NCBI RefSeq assembly: GCF_900207585.1
Contig: NZ_OAOP01000005.1
Span: forward strand, 124,001 to 188,000
Direction: 5' to 3'
From: Bacillus oleivorans
GTDB lineage: Bacteria > Bacillota > Bacilli > Bacillales > JC228
Length of the DNA stretch: 64,000 nucleotides
Below are positions 18,885 through 28,588 of this stretch, piece by piece. Each line of letters begins with the position of its first letter. The first letter of the stretch is position 1. The notes under the pieces were generated by a model. It searched no databases. It was given only the letters and a program-made list of their open reading frames with translations, and was not told where the DNA came from. Position numbers and translations under genes: made by a program.

Positions 18885-21776
18885 CTAGCCTTCTGACGAT
18901 GTTTCTTCATCCCCATCTCCCGGGGTATCGCCATTTCCTTTTCCTTTACCTTTCCCATTACCGTTTCCATTTCCAGGGTCTTGATTATCTCCAGGAGGAG
19001 TCGTGGTTTCAGTATCTCCTCCGTTTAAGCTATCAGGTACCTGACCTACTTGTATTACATTAGAAGGCATGGATTCCTGTCCGGCAATATCGACTGCAGT
19101 CACATAGAATTGACCATTTCCGACTTGGAAGGATAGGTCTTTTCCTGCTATAACATTTCCGATTACAGCTGATGTACTCTCACCTGTTTTTTGATAAACT
19201 CGATATCCAATAACATCATTTTCACCATGAGCTTTCCAGGTTAATGTTTGGCCAGATGATGAAATTGTAAAAGCTGCTGGAACTTTACCATTTTCCTCTA
19301 TCACATCATCAGGAACAAGAATTTTAGACCACTTATCACCTTGAGGAATTAATTGTTTTGGATCTGACAGGTTTTTCCCGCCCATTTTTTCAATAAACTC
19401 TGGGCTCAACAATAAACCTTCCTGTGTAAATTCTTCAGGTGTATTTTCTAAAGCGAGATAGCGTTTATCGCCGATTGTTACATAGCGACCCTCAATCAGG
19501 CTATTATCTGCCTCAGTCGGAACATATTTGGCATTAAAGATGTCCGTTGCCACAAGTCCCGAGTCAGCACAGAGTTCTGAAGGAAGCATTCCTGAAACGG
19601 TACAATAAGATCTTTGTACAATTCCGCCAGGCATTTCAAATTTCTCTTTTGGTGCTACCAGGTCAGGGTTGATTTCATAAGTCGCATTCATTAAATCAGC
19701 CCACAGATAAATATTACGGACACCCGGTGAAAGACTCTTATAGCTAGGTTCTAGCGTTTTTGGCGTATCATAGCCAATCCAAACTCCAAACGTTACATTC
19801 GGATTGGTAGCGACAAACCATGAATCATTTGTATTTTGAGATGTTCCTGTTTTTCCCGCCCAGTCAGAAGTGAAGCTGAGGCGGCCAGGCAACCCTGCAG
19901 CCGTACCTTGGGAAATAACATCTCTCATCATATCGATTGTTAAGTAAGCAGTCTGCTGGCTAAATACATCCACTGGATTGCTTTCATGCTTATAGATCGT
20001 TTCTCCATCTTTATTTACAATTTTTTCGATCATATAGGCATCCACAAATTTTCCTTCATTAGCAAAAGTCGCATAAGCATTGACATTTTCTTCTACTGTT
20101 ACCCCGTAAGTCATCCCGCCTAAGGCCATGGCTATATTATAGTAATCGCCCTCTGAAAGGGAAGTAAAGCCCATTTTCTTCAAATAATCAGCAGGACGGT
20201 ATTGAAGAATATCAACATAGGCTTTAACTGCAGGGATGTTAAAGGATTTTGTTAATGCGTATCTGGCCGTTGTTAATCCATTATAGCCTTTGCTGTAATT
20301 TTTCGGTTCATAAGGTTTTCCCGTTCCATCATCTAACACTAATTTAACATCCGGAATAATAGATGCAGGCTGGAGAGTCCCCAGTTCAAAAGCAGGAGCG
20401 TAAACAAGTAAAGGCTTCATCGTTGACCCGTTTTGACGGGTGGCATCTGTAGCATGGTTGGTTTGCTCTCGGCTATGGTCGCGCCCGCCGACAAAGCTGA
20501 TAATTTTTCCAGTAGAGTTCTCAATTAAAACTGCACCTGTTTCTACCTGCTCCATCACTACTTCTCCGGTATCAGGATCTTTCTCAGCCTTATCGTTTCC
20601 GTAGTATGGAAAGTTTCTCGTCACCTCTTGCATTTTGTCATAAATCTCTTTATCAATCGTTGTGTGAATCGTATATCCATTTTGTCTTAAATTTTTATAG
20701 GCTAATTCATAGTATTCATTATAAAGGTCATTATCAGCTGCTAGGTCTTCCATTGTCAGCCCGTCTTCTTTAGCAATACTTTCCATTAATATCTGAGTCG
20801 CTCTTTTTTCTACTTCAAAGGTTAACCAAGGATATTCCTCAACTGGACTTGGCTCTGGCGGAATGAAATCCTGCGTTATATCGTACTGAATGGCCTGATC
20901 ATATGCTTCTTTTGAGATAAACTCTTCTTCATACATTCGGGTTAGGACCGTTTTCATCCTTTCAATTCCAGGTGCAAGCCCTTCTGCAGACTTTACTGTT
21001 CCATCTTGGGTGAAAGGTGTATAGGCAAAGGGACTTTGCGGCAATCCTGCAATGAAAGCTGCCTGTGGCAGGCTTAAATCAGCTGCATCTACCCCAAATA
21101 TACCTTTAGCTGCGGTTTGTACACCGGCAATATTTCGGCCTGAAGAGTTTCTGCCAAATGGCGATACATTTAAATAAGCTTCTAAGATTTGTTCTTTCGT
21201 AAAAAACTTCTCGAGCCTTAGTGCTAATAGAATTTCTTTCGCTTTACGGTCAAATGAAACTTGATTGGTTAAAATTTGATTCTTAATGAGCTGTTGCGTT
21301 AAAGTACTCCCCCCAGATTGTAAAGCTGAATTGGAAAACTCCTGATAGAGAGCACGAAGAATGGCTTTTGGGACGACACCGGGATGCTCCCAAAAATATT
21401 CATCTTCTGTAGCAATCAGTGCATTTTTTAAGTAATCTGATACATCTTCTAGCTTTACTTCTTCCCGGTCAATATCAGAGCGAAGTTTCCCTAAATAGAC
21501 GTTATTCGCAAAATAGACTTCAGATGTCTCTTCGTAGTTGTATATGTCTTTTTGCATGCTGTCGTAAGAACGTAACGGTTCGTCCTTAACTAAAGAAGCA
21601 AAATAACCAGCGCCTACTCCCCCAGCAAACGCAGTTCCTAAAACGATTACAATTAAAAATACTAATAAAATATTCCAGGCTACACCGTAAGTAATACGTG
21701 CTCCTTTTTTTGTTTTATCGCTTGAAACTATCTGGTAAATGGAAAGGAGCCTTTCTTTCCATGCATTTTTATCCAT
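18885..21776 (-). CDS. Class A penicillin-binding protein (bifunctional glycosyltransferase/transpeptidase)
   Basis: Polymerises and crosslinks peptidoglycan outside the membrane. It has 963 residues: cytoplasmic N-terminus, membrane anchor about 30-57, GT51 glycosyltransferase about 75-260 with the catalytic Glu in EDEYFWEHPGV (about 122) and GGSTLTQQL, and a transpeptidase with the Ser in STMK (about 450), SFN (about 508) and KTGT (about 640). A fibronectin-III-like domain follows (about 830-920) and the tail is low-complexity, rich in Gly, Asn and Lys. It resembles PBP1-type enzymes such as S. aureus PBP2 and B. subtilis PonA, but I cannot assign one name. AGAGGGGGAG precedes the ATG. Convergent with acsA and divergent from tyrS. 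Confidence 0.92.
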   Translation of the reverse strand: MDKNAWKERLLSIYQIVSSDKTKKGARITYGVAWNILLVFLIVIVLGTAFAGGVGAGYFASLVKDEPLRSYDSMQKDIYNYEETSEVYFANNVYLGKLRSDIDREEVKLEDVSDYLKNALIATEDEYFWEHPGVVPKAILRALYQEFSNSALQSGGSTLTQQLIKNQILTNQVSFDRKAKEILLALRLEKFFTKEQILEAYLNVSPFGRNSSGRNIAGVQTAAKGIFGVDAADLSLPQAAFIAGLPQSPFAYTPFTQDGTVKSAEGLAPGIERMKTVLTRMYEEEFISKEAYDQAIQYDITQDFIPPEPSPVEEYPWLTFEVEKRATQILMESIAKEDGLTMEDLAADNDLYNEYYELAYKNLRQNGYTIHTTIDKEIYDKMQEVTRNFPYYGNDKAEKDPDTGEVVMEQVETGAVLIENSTGKIISFVGGRDHSREQTNHATDATRQNGSTMKPLLVYAPAFELGTLQPASIIPDVKLVLDDGTGKPYEPKNYSKGYNGLTTARYALTKSFNIPAVKAYVDILQYRPADYLKKMGFTSLSEGDYYNIAMALGGMTYGVTVEENVNAYATFANEGKFVDAYMIEKIVNKDGETIYKHESNPVDVFSQQTAYLTIDMMRDVISQGTAAGLPGRLSFTSDWAGKTGTSQNTNDSWFVATNPNVTFGVWIGYDTPKTLEPSYKSLSPGVRNIYLWADLMNATYEINPDLVAPKEKFEMPGGIVQRSYCTVSGMLPSELCADSGLVATDIFNAKYVPTEADNSLIEGRYVTIGDKRYLALENTPEEFTQEGLLLSPEFIEKMGGKNLSDPKQLIPQGDKWSKILVPDDVIEENGKVPAAFTISSSGQTLTWKAHGENDVIGYRVYQKTGESTSAVIGNVIAGKDLSFQVGNGQFYVTAVDIAGQESMPSNVIQVGQVPDSLNGGDTETTTPPGDNQDPGNGNGNGKGKGKGNGDTPGDGDEETSSEG

Positions 21777-21849
21777 AATTTCTCCCCCTCTAAAATCACC
21801 CCCATTATAGCATAAAATAGAAAGAAAAAGACGATAATTAAAGCAAGGA

Positions 21850-21879
21850 TTGACAAGAAAGAAAAGGTTATGCTAAAAA
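21850..21879 (+). promoter_or_regulatory. Promoter of the tyrS T-box transcript
   Basis: A perfect TTGACA -35 is followed, after 18 bases, by TAAAAA as a weak -10 (4/6). It sits just before the start of the T-box leader. Confidence 0.55.
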
Positions 21880-21889
21880 TGAGATATTA

Positions 21890-22130
21890 AAAATCTAAAT
21901 CGATGCTGTGAAGGGTTTCAAGTAGTTCTTTTATCCCTGTAGTTAAAGAGAGCTGATGGTTGGTGCAAATCAGCACATATAAAAGGACGAATTACAGGCC
22001 ATGAGCACTGATGATCACAACATGGTGATCTAGGCGTTTGTCACGTTACGACAACGAGCGGAAAGCAAAAGCTTTCAAGTTGGGTGGTACCGCGGATAAT
22101 CCGTCCCTACATGTGTAGGGGCGGTTTTTT
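21890..22130 (+). promoter_or_regulatory. Tyrosine T-box riboswitch
   Basis: The leader carries the conserved T-box GGTGGTACCGCG at 22084-22095. It is followed by the terminator CCGTCCCTAC/GTAGGGGCGG with a six-T tract (22101-22130). Upstream, the specifier region GAATTACAGG (21989-21998) presents TAC (21993-21995), a tyrosine codon, matching the downstream gene. Uncharged tRNA-Tyr should pair with both the specifier and the T-box and prevent termination. Confidence 0.93.
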
Positions 22131-22140
22131 ATTTTCATAA

Positions 22141-23418
<1,278 letters not shown>

Positions 23419-23425
23419 AAGCATT

Positions 23426-23464
23426 ACCCCATTTCTCTTTATACAGGGAAGATGGGGTTTTACT
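23426..23464 (+). terminator. Terminator of tyrS
   Basis: ACCCCAT and ATGGGGT pair across a 19-base loop and are followed by TTTTAC. The loop could form an extra short stem. Confidence 0.75.
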
Positions 23465-23629
23465 TTTCCCAATGTGACTCCCTGCTTGTTTTTTTGTCCA
23501 AAATCAACCATTTTTTGCAAGGGATTATGTATAATGGAAAAAAATTAAAAATATTTAGGATTTATGATAGATATATTACTCCAGCTGCGTCTTTATCTGT
23601 AGAAGGGTAGAAAAGGGGTATCTTTATAT

Positions 23630-24382
23630 ATGAAATCAGGGTTAGTCAGCCACACTCCAATTAAAGAGGAGTCAGTTCTTTTTCAAGAAAAACAAGATAA
23701 TAAAGTACTTGTTGAAAAAGCAAGGAGGGGGGATCAGGAAGCATTTAGTGAACTAGTACGCAGACATCGTGCTAAAGCTCATGGGTGGGCATATTCCGTC
23801 ACACAAGATTCTTTTTTAGCAGAGGATATCGTCCAAGAAGCATTATTTCGTGCCTTTTTAAAGTTAGGAACCTTATTAGACACAAATAAATTCACTCCTT
23901 GGTTACGGCAAATTGTACGTAATCAGGCCTATATGAAAATCAGAAACTCACAACCTTATAAAAAAGAACAGCCATTTACATCCATTGAGCCTTCAAAACA
24001 CCCTTCACCTTCTGACATAGATTGGGGAGATATTGACCACATTCTTTTTTATCTTTCCTATTCAGCCTCAGAGAAAACCAAAAAAGAAAACCCAGAAGAA
24101 TACATGTTGCGTTACAGCGTAATCGAGGGCATTCGTTCGCTCCTGCACTGTTTAAGCTTGCGCGAAAGGAGAATTTTTGAAGCCTATTTTTTTGAGGATT
24201 TAAATCCTATTGAAATCGCAAAGCTTTTTGAAACATCCAAAGCTAATGTTTATAACACGATTTCACGGTCGAGAGCAAAAGTTCAAAAAGAAAGGATTCG
24301 TCTTTGTATTCGTGAATATGTAGAAAAGCGATCGAGCTTAGGTCAGCCTAAACGGAAAATACTAGCTAAGCCGGATATCTAA
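23630..24382 (+). CDS. ECF-type RNA polymerase sigma factor, unusually long
   Basis: Sigma-70-family protein of 250 residues with only regions 2 and 4. Sigma-2 is at about 24-95 (LVEKARRGDQEAFSELVRRH, then DIVQEALFRAF). Sigma-4 is at about 170-230 (LSLRERRIFEAYFFEDLNPIEIAKLF, helix-turn-helix ETSKANVYNTISRSRAKV). Group IV factors are usually 160-200 residues; here the linker is about 70 residues and there are basic N- and C-terminal extensions. A TATAAT at 23530 may be part of its promoter. No anti-sigma factor with a membrane helix is adjacent; instead two soluble proteins follow, the first after 15 bases. The signal it answers is unknown. Confidence 0.85.
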   Translation: MKSGLVSHTPIKEESVLFQEKQDNKVLVEKARRGDQEAFSELVRRHRAKAHGWAYSVTQDSFLAEDIVQEALFRAFLKLGTLLDTNKFTPWLRQIVRNQAYMKIRNSQPYKKEQPFTSIEPSKHPSPSDIDWGDIDHILFYLSYSASEKTKKENPEEYMLRYSVIEGIRSLLHCLSLRERRIFEAYFFEDLNPIEIAKLFETSKANVYNTISRSRAKVQKERIRLCIREYVEKRSSLGQPKRKILAKPDI

Positions 24383-24397
24383 AAAGGAGATTTATTC

Positions 24398-25408
24398 ATG
24401 ATTGAACAAAAAAAAATTAAAAAAGATGATTGGACTAAAACCTGGACATCTGCAGCCGCTGCCATACATGGCGCAATTAAATATACCGATAAGAGATATT
24501 TAGACTTAATAGACGTGATGGGACTAACCGGGCACGCATTTCGTATCAATATTGACCCTATAGAAATTAATGCTGCAGGTCCAACCGCCTTACCGGGTGG
24601 CTATATAATGCGAAAAAATCTATGTAATCTAGGTTTTACAAGTAATCTGGGAGATGCAGAAGTACCTGTTCCGCCTGATAAGCTCCAACACACAATCGCC
24701 CTCATTCAGGAATCGATCGACCGTGGAATTCCAGCCATTGTCTTTGATTTATTTATACCTGAATTCGGACTCATCTATGGGTATGATGACGAAGAAAAAG
24801 TGTTTCATGCAAAGGATTCATCAAAAGATGGAGTAGTTAGCTATGAAGAGTTTGCGGATGCAAGAGGGGTACTTTATACGACTACGGTTGGTGAAAGTCT
24901 TCCACACTCAAAATATGAAATGTTGCGCATGGCTTTAGATACTATTTTAGATCATGCTCATGGCCGTGAGTGGCAGCATATTTTTGAAGGGAAATTTGTG
25001 ATTGGATTAAAAGCGTATGATGCTTGGACAGATGTTATGGCAAAACGATGTGCGGATGCAAACGGCAATGCTTTTAATATCCAGGTAGTTTCGGATGCTA
25101 GGGAATTTGCAGCAAAATTTTTACATGACCTGACTATTAAGTGGAATGGAACCAATATTGTCGAAAGAGGAGTACGAAAATTTGCTGGTGAGGCTGCAAA
25201 GCATTATCAAGAAGTCGCCCTAGCTTTTACTGAATTACGGGAACTCTTCCCCTTCCCACATGGCGGGGACCCTTTAAATAAGGGGTACGCAGAACGAGCA
25301 ATCGAGCTGTTGAGAAAAGCAAAAGAAGCAGAAGAAAAAGGGGTTAAGCAGCTAGAAATTTTACACGAATTTATGAAGAATTATTACGCTGAAAAATGGA
25401 TTCATTAA
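24398..25408 (+). CDS. Uncharacterised protein, BtrH N-terminal / C39-peptidase-like
   Basis: A 336-residue soluble protein that I cannot name with certainty. The segment GLTGHAFRINI (about 47-57), GPTAL (about 67-71) and the later GIPAIVFDL...EFGLIYGYDDE (about 111-132) resemble BtrH N-terminal proteins, which have a papain/C39-like fold. The usual catalytic Cys near the start is not seen. Residues 140-151 (DSSKDGVVSYEE) match the spacing of an EF-hand calcium loop. The C-terminal third is helical and Lys/Glu-rich. AAAAAGGAG lies before ATG 24398. It is 15 bases after the sigma gene and clearly in its operon, so a sensor or partner role is plausible but inferred. Confidence 0.6.
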   Translation: MIEQKKIKKDDWTKTWTSAAAAIHGAIKYTDKRYLDLIDVMGLTGHAFRINIDPIEINAAGPTALPGGYIMRKNLCNLGFTSNLGDAEVPVPPDKLQHTIALIQESIDRGIPAIVFDLFIPEFGLIYGYDDEEKVFHAKDSSKDGVVSYEEFADARGVLYTTTVGESLPHSKYEMLRMALDTILDHAHGREWQHIFEGKFVIGLKAYDAWTDVMAKRCADANGNAFNIQVVSDAREFAAKFLHDLTIKWNGTNIVERGVRKFAGEAAKHYQEVALAFTELRELFPFPHGGDPLNKGYAERAIELLRKAKEAEEKGVKQLEILHEFMKNYYAEKWIH

Positions 25409-25426
25409 AGAGGAGGAAAAGGGGCT

Positions 25427-25468
25427 ATGAGAAATATATCTGCCGAGAGGAGAAAGCAGGATATTTAA
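25427..25468 (+). other. Possible 13-codon leader ORF
   Basis: ATG to TAA, encoding MRNISAERRKQDI, lies in the 88-base gap of the sigma operon with GAGGAGG ten bases upstream. It is rich in Arg and Lys. It could be a leader peptide, a degraded gene end, or chance. Confidence 0.25.
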
Positions 25469-25496
25469 TCAAAATTTTAAGGAGGATTGTATACAT

Positions 25497-25976
25497 ATGA
25501 TTGCTAGTATAGTAAAACAACAGTCATTCACTATTGTTGGATATAGTTTTAAAGCAAATTTAAAAGAAATTGAAGAACAGGAGTTAGGAAAAAAGACTTT
25601 ACATCGTTTAAAAGATAATCAAATGCTTATATCCAATAAACTTGCGGATGAAGTCCTATTAATTCAGATTTATGACATGAAACTTAACTTTAATCCTTAT
25701 GTAGATCCCTTTACTCAGATCATAGGGTATAAAGTAAAGGATGGAAGCAATGTTCCAGATGGGATGATTGTTCATCAAGTCCCGGAAAACAACTATGTTA
25801 CTTGTACTCATAAAGGATTGGAAGCTGAGTTATATAAAACGTACGACTATTTATATGGGAAATGGCTGGCAGAAAATTCCTATAGTCCGGCTGGGTATGA
25901 TTTTGAGGTGTGGGATGAACGGTATAAGCCGGAAGAACATGAAAATGAGATTGATGTATATGTTGCTTTGAAATAA
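25497..25976 (+). CDS. GyrI-like / AraC effector-binding domain protein
   Basis: A single-domain protein of 159 residues that fits the GyrI-like small-molecule-binding fold (also called the SHS2 or effector-binding domain of BmrR and Rob). Marks are the VGYSFKANL start, a Glu-rich middle and the C-terminal YDFEVWDERY...NEIDVYVALK, where the Glu and Tyr line the ligand pocket in relatives. It carries no DNA-binding domain. AAGGAGG lies 12 bases before the ATG. It is the third gene after the sigma factor and ends at a terminator shared with rpsD. It may bind a drug or metabolite for the sigma system. Confidence 0.75.
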   Translation: MIASIVKQQSFTIVGYSFKANLKEIEEQELGKKTLHRLKDNQMLISNKLADEVLLIQIYDMKLNFNPYVDPFTQIIGYKVKDGSNVPDGMIVHQVPENNYVTCTHKGLEAELYKTYDYLYGKWLAENSYSPAGYDFEVWDERYKPEEHENEIDVYVALK

Positions 25977-26015
25977 TTCTTCAATCCTAGGGTATTTCGT
26001 TTTCAAAAAAGAAAC

Positions 26016-26046
26016 AAAAAAACCTGCCAAAAGAGGCAGGTTTTTT
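26016..26046 (-). terminator. Bidirectional terminator of rpsD and the sigma operon
   Basis: AAAACCTGCC and GGCAGGTTTT pair around AAAAGA, with A-runs and T-runs on both sides, between the two convergent stop codons. Confidence 0.92.
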
Positions 26047-26050
26047 ATCA

Positions 26051-26653
26051 TTAACGAGAATAGAACTCAACGATTAGAGCCTCGTTAATTTCAGCAGGCA
26101 GTTCAGAACGTTCTGGTAAACGAGTGAAAGTACCCTCTAATTTGTCAGCATCAAAAGTCAAGAAATCAGGAACAAAGTTGTTCACTTCGATTGCTTCTTT
26201 GACGATGTCAAGGTTACGTGATTTTTCACGAACAGAGATGGTTTGACCTGGTTGTACACGGTAAGATGGAATATCTACACGGCTTCCATCTACTACAATG
26301 TGGCCATGGTTTACAAGTTGGCGAGCTTGGCGGCGAGTACGAGCAAGGCCAAGACGGTAAACGAGGTTATCAAGGCGAGATTCTAAAAGAATCATGAAGT
26401 TCTCACCGTGTTTACCTGCTAGCTTGCCAGCTTTGTCAAATAGGTTACGGAATTGACGTTCGTTAATACCGTACATATGACGAAGCTTTTGCTTTTCTTG
26501 TAATTGAAGACCGTATTCTGATAATTTCTTACGTTGATTTGGACCGTGTTGTCCAGGTGCATATGGGCGTCTTTCAAGTTCTTTACCAGTACCGCTTAGT
26601 GAAATGCCAAGACGGCGTGATAGTTTCCAGCTTGGACCAGTATATCTTGCCAT
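26051..26653 (-). CDS. rpsD: Small ribosomal subunit protein uS4
   Basis: Primary binder of 16S rRNA in 30S assembly. It has 200 residues, the length in B. subtilis, beginning [16 protein letters not shown] and carrying the S4 RNA-binding domain at about 90-155 ([20 protein letters not shown]). It has no zinc Cys cluster, so it is the zinc-free form. GGAGGAG precedes the ATG. It is transcribed alone, with a leader of about 180 bases and a strong promoter, consistent with known autoregulation by S4. Confidence 0.98.
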   Translation of the reverse strand: MARYTGPSWKLSRRLGISLSGTGKELERRPYAPGQHGPNQRKKLSEYGLQLQEKQKLRHMYGINERQFRNLFDKAGKLAGKHGENFMILLESRLDNLVYRLGLARTRRQARQLVNHGHIVVDGSRVDIPSYRVQPGQTISVREKSRNLDIVKEAIEVNNFVPDFLTFDADKLEGTFTRLPERSELPAEINEALIVEFYSR

Positions 26654-26840
26654 GGAAACTCCTCCTTATTATTATTTTGAGGTAAAATAAGGACAGATGT
26701 GTTTAACTTTACGATCATTTTATCTTCTACATATCTTCGCCCCAGCAGCAGAGGGTTACATGATACGACTTAAGAATCTTAAGCGATAAAATAAAGCATA
26801 AAAGTATTCCACATAGGCTGCAATATTTTACACAAATTTC

Positions 26841-26869
26841 ATTATATGTTCTACAATTAACAAAGTCAA
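26841..26869 (-). promoter_or_regulatory. Strong sigma-A promoter of rpsD
   Basis: On the minus strand TTGACT, a 17-base spacer and a perfect TATAAT. Transcription should start near 26834, about 180 bases before the ATG. The long leader (26654-26834) fits the S4 autoregulatory leader known from B. subtilis rpsD. Confidence 0.85.
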
Positions 26870-27052
26870 CACCGTACGTTTATGGTAAAATTTAATAAGT
26901 GAGCTTAGCCTTTTTTAACTGGATAAAAATAGATAGAAAAACGAGGGAAAAGTAAAAAAAGCAAAAAATTAATCGATAATATCTATGAAAACGTATTAAG
27001 AATGATAAAACGTTATTTTGGTGACGTGATAATAGATTGATAGGTGAGAAAT

Positions 27053-28477
27053 GTGAAAGACTTAATGGAACACAATATCGATATCGCTGAATTGAATATA
27101 GATGCCAATTGGTATAAGCCATTATTTGAGTCTACTAAATTGATCCACCATTTTGCAAACGAACAAGATTTATACATCTTTCTATTAGATGTTTCTAATC
27201 GTTTCCATTTGCAAAATACCATTGTGGAAGTGTGGACTTCAGAAGAAAGTGCAGCGGATCATCCGCTTGTTCATAAAATTAATTTTCAGCAATCGCCCCA
27301 AAGAATTTCAGAGGTATTTTCATCAGGAGAGATTAGTCAAACGTCGATGGATGATAACCTAAAAGAAATTGCGATTCCTATTAAAGGCGAACAGGGGATA
27401 TATGGTGTATTGCTAATTCGGACAGCCTATATGCCCGACAAATTAAAAGCCATTTTCCAATTTTTATGTGACGAAGCTGGGAAAGGCATTGAAAAAATTA
27501 AATTGTACACGCAATCAAAGCGGAAAATTAAAGAATTAAAGATGCTAAATGATTTTGTTTTAAGGCTTAATACCAGTTTGCGCTTTTCAGAGAGTTTAAA
27601 GCTTTTAAAAGAGCATTTTAACGATACATATGAGGCAGCCGAAGTTGGATTTTTCTTTAAAAATAAGGAGCTTTCCTTTGAACTATCTAAAGAAAGTACG
27701 CCTTTCTTTTTATCAGCTGACGCCTCTTTTTATAGTCAATATGCGGCGGAGCATTTTAAGAATGTGACAGCTTCTATTTTTATTGGGGATGCACAAGCAA
27801 AAATAGGGATCGAACAGCCGTTATATCGTACCATTTTGCTGTTTCCATTTCTTGATGGTGAAGAATTAATTGGTTATACCATTTTGCTGCATCCGCAAAA
27901 ATACGCGTATAAATGGGAAATATTCAAAAATATCGAGACCTTAATCATTCATTCCTCCCTTGTGATCACCAATGCGCTGCTCAAGGAAGAACTTGAAAAA
28001 ATGGCGATGACAGACCCTCTTACCCATCTTTATTCGAGGAGATATTTAAATAAAAAAATTGAAAAATCAATGCGGGAAGATAGTGAGGGTACCTTTATTA
28101 TTCTTGATATAGATAATTTTAAAGAGGTTAATGACCAGTACGGCCACCAAGTAGGAGATAATGTACTTGTCCAAGTCGGGCAGCATATTCTTCAAAATAT
28201 TAGAAAAAATGATATTGGAGCCAGATGGGGCGGAGAAGAGCTTGCCATTTATCTGCCTCGTACTGAGCTTGATGCCGGGTTATCAGTCGCTAGCCGCTTA
28301 GTTGAGACGGTATCAATTGTTACTAATCCTTCGATTACGGTTTCTTGCGGAGTTTCTTATTGGAAAAACGATGATCACCGTTCTTCTTATAAGAATTTGT
28401 TTGCATGGGCGGATCAAGCCCTGTATAAAGCGAAAAGCCTTGGAAAGAACAAAATTATTGTACATGGATATGAATAG
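27053..28477 (+). CDS. ytrP: GGDEF-domain protein YtrP, probable diguanylate cyclase
   Basis: Likely makes cyclic di-GMP. It has about 474 residues: an N-terminal GAF-like region (about 15-150), a second poorly conserved sensor-like region to about 300, then GGDEF at about 315-472. The active-site motif is GGEEL at about 393-397. An inhibitory-site RxxD (RKND) sits five residues before it, the classic product-feedback spacing. B. subtilis YtrP is recalled as longer (about 580). No membrane helix is seen. GTG 27053 is preferred because AGGTGA precedes it at a good distance; GTG 27044 is the alternative. Confidence 0.88.
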   Translation: MKDLMEHNIDIAELNIDANWYKPLFESTKLIHHFANEQDLYIFLLDVSNRFHLQNTIVEVWTSEESAADHPLVHKINFQQSPQRISEVFSSGEISQTSMDDNLKEIAIPIKGEQGIYGVLLIRTAYMPDKLKAIFQFLCDEAGKGIEKIKLYTQSKRKIKELKMLNDFVLRLNTSLRFSESLKLLKEHFNDTYEAAEVGFFFKNKELSFELSKESTPFFLSADASFYSQYAAEHFKNVTASIFIGDAQAKIGIEQPLYRTILLFPFLDGEELIGYTILLHPQKYAYKWEIFKNIETLIIHSSLVITNALLKEELEKMAMTDPLTHLYSRRYLNKKIEKSMREDSEGTFIILDIDNFKEVNDQYGHQVGDNVLVQVGQHILQNIRKNDIGARWGGEELAIYLPRTELDAGLSVASRLVETVSIVTNPSITVSCGVSYWKNDDHRSSYKNLFAWADQALYKAKSLGKNKIIVHGYE

Positions 28478-28482
28478 GCGAT

Positions 28483-28513
28483 AAAAAAAGCTGACCCCCG
28501 TCAGCTTTTTTTG
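28483..28513 (+). terminator. Bidirectional terminator between ytrP and ytsP
   Basis: AAAAAGCTGAC and GTCAGCTTTTT pair around a CCCC loop, with runs of A and T outside the stem. Confidence 0.92.
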
Positions 28514-28588
28514 TTGGTAACAGGTGAACCAAAGGACGAAAGTAGATGGGAATAAGGAAACCAAAAATTGAATACCAAATGATTGTTG

